The notes beneath the pieces were generated by a model that was given only the letters and a program-made list of their open reading frames with translations, made no database searches and had not been told where the DNA came from. From Pseudomonadota bacterium (GTDB lineage Bacteria; Pseudomonadota; Alphaproteobacteria; Rhizobiales; Hyphomicrobiaceae), in the NCBI GenBank assembly GCA_003242645.1, contig QGVC01000117.1, positions 1 to 9,334 on the forward strand: DNA of 9,334 nt, in the 5' to 3' direction. A program made the position numbers and the translations under genes. Shown here piece by piece: positions 6,675 to 9,334 of this stretch. The first letter of the stretch is position 1. Each line of letters starts with the position of its first letter.

Positions 6675-7172
6675 TCAGCTCTCCTTTCTCTCGCCGGCTT
6701 TGAAATCTCCCGAGCGGCCGCCTGTCTTCTCAAGAAGACGAATGCCTGAAAACGTCATCGTCTTATCCGCTGCCTTCAGCATGTCGTAGATGGTGAGGCA
6801 GGCAACGGAAACGGCCGTCAGGGCCTCCATTTCGACTCCGGTCTGCCCGGTGACCTTCACCTCCGCGGTGACGCGTATGCCGGGTGGGTCTTGTGAAAGA
6901 TCGAAATCGACCGTCGCTTTCGAGATGGGCAGGGGGTGACAGAGCGGGATCAGCTCATGCGTCCTTTTCGCCGCCATGATGCCGGCGATGCGCGCCGTTG
7001 CCAGCACGTCGCCCTTCTTGGCCTGTCCGGTCTCGACCAGCGCGAGCGTCTCCGGCCGCATGGAGACGAACCCCTCGGCACGGGCCGTTCGATGTGTCAC
7101 GGCCTTGTCCGAGACGTCCACCATGCGCGCTTCGCCCTTCTCGTTAAGGTGCGTAAGCGGGCCGTGGCTCAT
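6675..7172 (-). CDS. moaC: Cyclic pyranopterin monophosphate synthase MoaC
   Basis: MoaC, 165 residues, a normal full length. It works with MoaA in the first step of molybdenum cofactor synthesis, turning the GTP-derived 3',8-cyclo intermediate into cyclic pyranopterin monophosphate. Visible signatures: [20 protein letters not shown] (52-71), the active-site LCHPL (77-81), the [20 protein letters not shown] region (109-128) and YDMLKAADK (129-137) with the conserved Asp130 and Lys133, then a C-terminal KTGGRSGDF where most relatives have GGKSG. The ATG overlaps the trpC stop as ATGA, and AAAGG precedes it by about nine bases inside trpC. moeA follows six bases after the stop and in the same reading frame. 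No moaA, moaD or moaE is present in the window. Confidence 0.96.
   Translation of the reverse strand: MSHGPLTHLNEKGEARMVDVSDKAVTHRTARAEGFVSMRPETLALVETGQAKKGDVLATARIAGIMAAKRTHELIPLCHPLPISKATVDFDLSQDPPGIRVTAEVKVTGQTGVEMEALTAVSVACLTIYDMLKAADKTMTFSGIRLLEKTGGRSGDFKAGERKES
6681..6686 (-). promoter_or_regulatory. Ribosome binding site of moeA inside moaC
   Basis: AAGGAG on the minus strand, 12 bases before the moeA GTG and overlapping the last sense codons of moaC. The spacing is longer than ideal, but it is the only good site near this GTG and supports it as the start. Confidence 0.6.
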
Positions 7173-7987
7173 GCAACTGACCTTTCAGCCGCGCCGCCGA
7201 GACCAAGGAGTGCCCGCGTTGCGGCGGTGACGTCGGCCTGACGCATCAGGCTCTCGCCAACAAGGAATGTCTTTACACCCACATTGGCAAGCCGCTTCAA
7301 GTCGGCGTGGGTGAAAATGCCGCTCTCGCCGATGACGACGCGGTCCTTCGGCACCTTCGGTGCGAGCCGCTCCGTGGTCTCCAGTGTGGTCTCGAAGGTC
7401 TTGAGGTTGCGGTTGTTGATGCCGATGAGCCGGCAGTCGAGCTGAAGCGCCCGGTCGAGCTCCTCCTCATCGTGGACCTCGGCGATGGCATCCATGCCCC
7501 ATTCGCGGGCCGCAGTTGCAAGCGTGCGAGCCGTGGCATCGTCGACCTGGGCCATGATGATGAGGATGCAGTCGGCACCCCAAGCGCGCGCCTCAACGAC
7601 CTGATAGGGGTCGAGCATGAAGTCCTTGCGCAGGGCAGGCAGCCGGGTGGCAGAACGCGCTTCGGTCAGGTAGGCCGGTGCCCCCTGAAACGAGGGAGTA
7701 TCGGTCAGCACGGAGAGGCAGGTGGCGCCCCCGGCCTCGTAGGCGCGCGCTAGCTCCGCAGGTTCGAAGTCGGCCCGGATCAAACCCTTGGACGGACTCG
7801 CCTTCTTGATCTCGGCGATCAGCGCGAAGCGGCCTGCTGCGAGCGTCGCCTCGATGGCACCCGCGAACGGCCGTACTGGTGCAGCGCTGCGTGCGGCGGC
7901 TTCCACCTCGGCGAGCGGCCGGCTCTCCTTCGCCGCCCGGATCTCTTCGAGCTTATAGCGCGTGATTTTGTCGAGAATATCCGTCAT
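7169..7987 (-). CDS. trpC: Indole-3-glycerol phosphate synthase
   Basis: TrpC, 272 residues, closes CdRP to indole-3-glycerol phosphate, the fourth step of tryptophan synthesis. It is a single-domain (beta/alpha)8 barrel, not fused to TrpF. The N-terminal [16 protein letters not shown] is the usual cap. Catalytic positions are all seen: Glu59 and Lys61 in [11 protein letters not shown], Lys121 in [12 protein letters not shown], Glu170 in AEVHDEEEL, Asn191 and Arg193 in GINNRNL, and Glu221-Ser222 in IGESGI, with the phosphate-binding FLVGESLM at 241-248. The ATG at 7987-7985 lies nine bases after the trpD stop and in the same frame; only a weak G-rich ribosome site precedes it, so its translation may depend on trpD. 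Its stop overlaps the moaC start. Confidence 0.97.
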   Translation of the reverse strand: MTDILDKITRYKLEEIRAAKESRPLAEVEAAARSAAPVRPFAGAIEATLAAGRFALIAEIKKASPSKGLIRADFEPAELARAYEAGGATCLSVLTDTPSFQGAPAYLTEARSATRLPALRKDFMLDPYQVVEARAWGADCILIIMAQVDDATARTLATAAREWGMDAIAEVHDEEELDRALQLDCRLIGINNRNLKTFETTLETTERLAPKVPKDRVVIGESGIFTHADLKRLANVGVKTFLVGESLMRQADVTAATRALLGLGGAAERSVA

Positions 7988-7996
7988 GCCGCTATG

Positions 7997-9022
7997 CTAG
8001 TCCCGCCCGTTCGTAATGGCGATCAGGCGGTCGAGCGCGCGTTGTGCGGCGCCACTGTCGATCGAACGGGCGGCGATCTCGACACCCTCTCTCAGATTGC
8101 GCGCCTTGCCTCCGACGATCAATGCCGCGGCTGTGTTGAGCAGGACAATGTCGCGGAACGGCCCTGGTCTTCCAGCGAGCACATCCCGGATGGCTGCGGC
8201 ATTCACCTCGGCATTTCCACCGATCAAGTCGGAAAGCTTGGCAGGCGGCAGGCCAGCATCCGCGGGCGTGATCTCGAACACCTCGATCTTGCCGTCCTTG
8301 AGCTCGGCCACAGTTGTTGAGCCGGTCGTGGTCAGCTCGTCGAGGCCGTCGTGGCCGTGGACGACCCAGACGTGCTCGGACCCCAGGTTCTTCAGCACGT
8401 GCGCGATCGGCTCGACCCACTGCGCCGCGAAGACGCCCACAACCTGCCGCTTCACGCCGGCGGGGTTCGAGATCGGGCCGAGCAAGTTGAAGATGTTGCG
8501 GATGCCGAGCTCAGCCCGAACTGGCGCCCAATGCTTCATGGCCGAATGGTGCATCGGCGCCCACATGAAGCCGACCCCGGCCTTGATGATGCAATCGGTG
8601 ATGATGGGAGGGGGCACGTCGAGCTTGACGCCAAGCGCCGCCAGCACGTCGGACGCTCCGGCCTTGGAGGACACGGCCCGGTTGCCATGCTTGCCGATGT
8701 GCATGCCCGCACCTGCCGCAACGAGGGAGGCGCAGGTCGAGACATTGTACGTACCCTGACCGTCGCCGCCCGTGCCAACAATGTCGACTGTGTCCTCCGG
8801 CGCTTCGACGCGGGTCATCTTCGAGCGCATCAACTGGGCCGCGCCGGTGATCTCCTCGACCGTCTCGCCGCGCACGCGCAACGCCATCAGGAAGGCGCCC
8901 ATCTGCGCAGGCGTCGCAAGGCCCGCCGTCATCGTCTCGAGTGCGGTGCGGATCTCTTCGGAATTGAGGGTGGCGCCTGTGGCCACCTTTTGGATCAGAT
9001 GCCTCAATTCGTTGGTCGACAT
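7997..9022 (-). CDS. trpD: Anthranilate phosphoribosyltransferase
   Basis: TrpD, 341 residues, transfers phosphoribose from PRPP to anthranilate, the second step of tryptophan synthesis. An all-helical N-terminal part (1-75) is followed by the PRPP-binding glycine motif [14 protein letters not shown] (83-96), [17 protein letters not shown] (111-127), the anthranilate-site segment [19 protein letters not shown] (157-175) with [11 protein letters not shown] (179-189), and the metal-binding DGLDEL at 225-230. Length and motifs are those of a normal active enzyme with no fused TrpG domain. ATG at 9022-9020 is preceded by a modest AGAGA. trpG ends 31 bp upstream and trpC starts nine bp downstream in the same frame. 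Confidence 0.97.
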   Translation of the reverse strand: MSTNELRHLIQKVATGATLNSEEIRTALETMTAGLATPAQMGAFLMALRVRGETVEEITGAAQLMRSKMTRVEAPEDTVDIVGTGGDGQGTYNVSTCASLVAAGAGMHIGKHGNRAVSSKAGASDVLAALGVKLDVPPPIITDCIIKAGVGFMWAPMHHSAMKHWAPVRAELGIRNIFNLLGPISNPAGVKRQVVGVFAAQWVEPIAHVLKNLGSEHVWVVHGHDGLDELTTTGSTTVAELKDGKIEVFEITPADAGLPPAKLSDLIGGNAEVNAAAIRDVLAGRPGPFRDIVLLNTAAALIVGGKARNLREGVEIAARSIDSGAAQRALDRLIAITNGRD

Positions 9023-9053
9023 CGGTGTTCTCTGTACTCGAGCTTCGATAAGG

Positions 9054-9334
9054 TCAGGCGGCCTTGGCGGACCGCACGTTGCGCCGTCGCGGGCTGAGCC
9101 CGGCTAGAGTCAGGAAGTTGGCGAGCAGGTCGTGTCCGCACTCGGACGCGATGCTCTCAGGGTGGAACTGAACTCCGTGGATCGGATGGGTCTTGTGCTG
9201 CAAGCCCATGATGATGCCGTCGGGCGTTTCCGCCGTGACGTGAAGGCAGTTGGGCAGACTCGCGCGCTCCCCGTTGAGGGAGGGATAGCGCTTTGCTTTA
9301 AACGGCCTGGGAAGCCCTTTGAAGATCCCTTCCC
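9054..9334 (-). CDS. trpG: Anthranilate synthase glutaminase subunit, C-terminal 92 residues (partial)
   Basis: TrpG releases ammonia from glutamine for TrpE, which makes anthranilate from chorismate. The window keeps 92 C-terminal residues of a class I glutamine amidotransferase (normally about 190-200). The second part of the catalytic triad is present in [18 protein letters not shown], with His at 9162-9164 and Glu two codons later; the catalytic Cys lies beyond the right edge. [23 protein letters not shown] is typical of TrpG, and the short basic tail [13 protein letters not shown] is ordinary. The stretch near the edge (about 9267-9308) departs from the family where RYHSL is expected and reads RYPSL, with neighbouring unusual residues; this could be real or sequencing error. 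It is the first visible gene of the operon that continues into trpD; the operon promoter is outside the window. Confidence 0.93.
   Translation of the reverse strand, partial: EGIFKGLPRPFKAKRYPSLNGERASLPNCLHVTAETPDGIIMGLQHKTHPIHGVQFHPESIASECGHDLLANFLTLAGLSPRRRNVRSAKAA

Noticed and set aside
9031..9041. GAAC and GTAC half-sites upstream of trpD as a LexA box
   Set aside because: The spacing is three bases and not seven, so it does not fit the LexA box of this group.
8351..9097. A 248-residue plus-strand frame opposite trpD and the trpG-trpD gap
   Set aside because: It is antisense to a complete trpD, with His- and Arg-rich composition and no family signature.
1..9334. A hidden mobile, defence or biosynthetic system
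   Set aside because: Every long stretch is accounted for by core housekeeping genes in a familiar order. I saw no transposase, integrase, toxin, repeat array or composition shift.

Overview
The window reads as ordinary chromosomal DNA of an alphaproteobacterium, most likely Rhizobiales/Hyphomicrobiales. Three things suggest this: the high G+C content, protein sequences typical of that group (a LexA of the alphaproteobacterial type and a ComEC with no metallo-beta-lactamase domain), and the gene order trpG-trpD-trpC-moaC-moeA-lexA / comEC / gltX-gltA, which I recognise from many genomes of this class. No mobile element, phage gene, CRISPR array, tRNA or rRNA was seen. Genus and species cannot be read from the sequence.

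Layout from left to right. The first 442 bases hold the N-terminal third of citrate synthase (gltA, minus strand, cut by the window edge). A 227-bp non-coding leader separates it from glutamyl-tRNA synthetase (gltX, minus strand, 670-2112). An 89-bp divergent region with a striking run of G-tracts follows, then comEC on the plus strand (2202-4505), the only plus-strand gene. comEC converges on lexA (minus strand, 4637-5344) across 131 bp. Upstream of lexA lie a well-formed promoter overlapped by two near-consensus LexA boxes, and a hairpin that probably ends the next transcript. From 5466 to the right edge is one tightly packed minus-strand operon, transcribed right to left: trpG (3' end only), trpD, trpC, moaC, moeA. 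Gaps are 31, 9, -4 (ATGA overlap) and 6 bp.

The operon joins three steps of tryptophan synthesis (the glutaminase subunit of anthranilate synthase, anthranilate phosphoribosyltransferase, indole-glycerol-phosphate synthase) to two steps of molybdenum cofactor synthesis (cyclic pyranopterin monophosphate synthase and molybdenum insertion). LexA is the SOS repressor and appears to control its own promoter. ComEC is the inner-membrane DNA channel of natural transformation. GltX and GltA serve translation and the TCA cycle.

I found no convincing new system. The items most worth a second look are the two-box lexA operator with an 8-bp dyad, a canonical G-quadruplex motif ending six bases before the comEC start codon, and a cluster of substitutions at conserved positions in trpG near the right edge that may be sequencing error.
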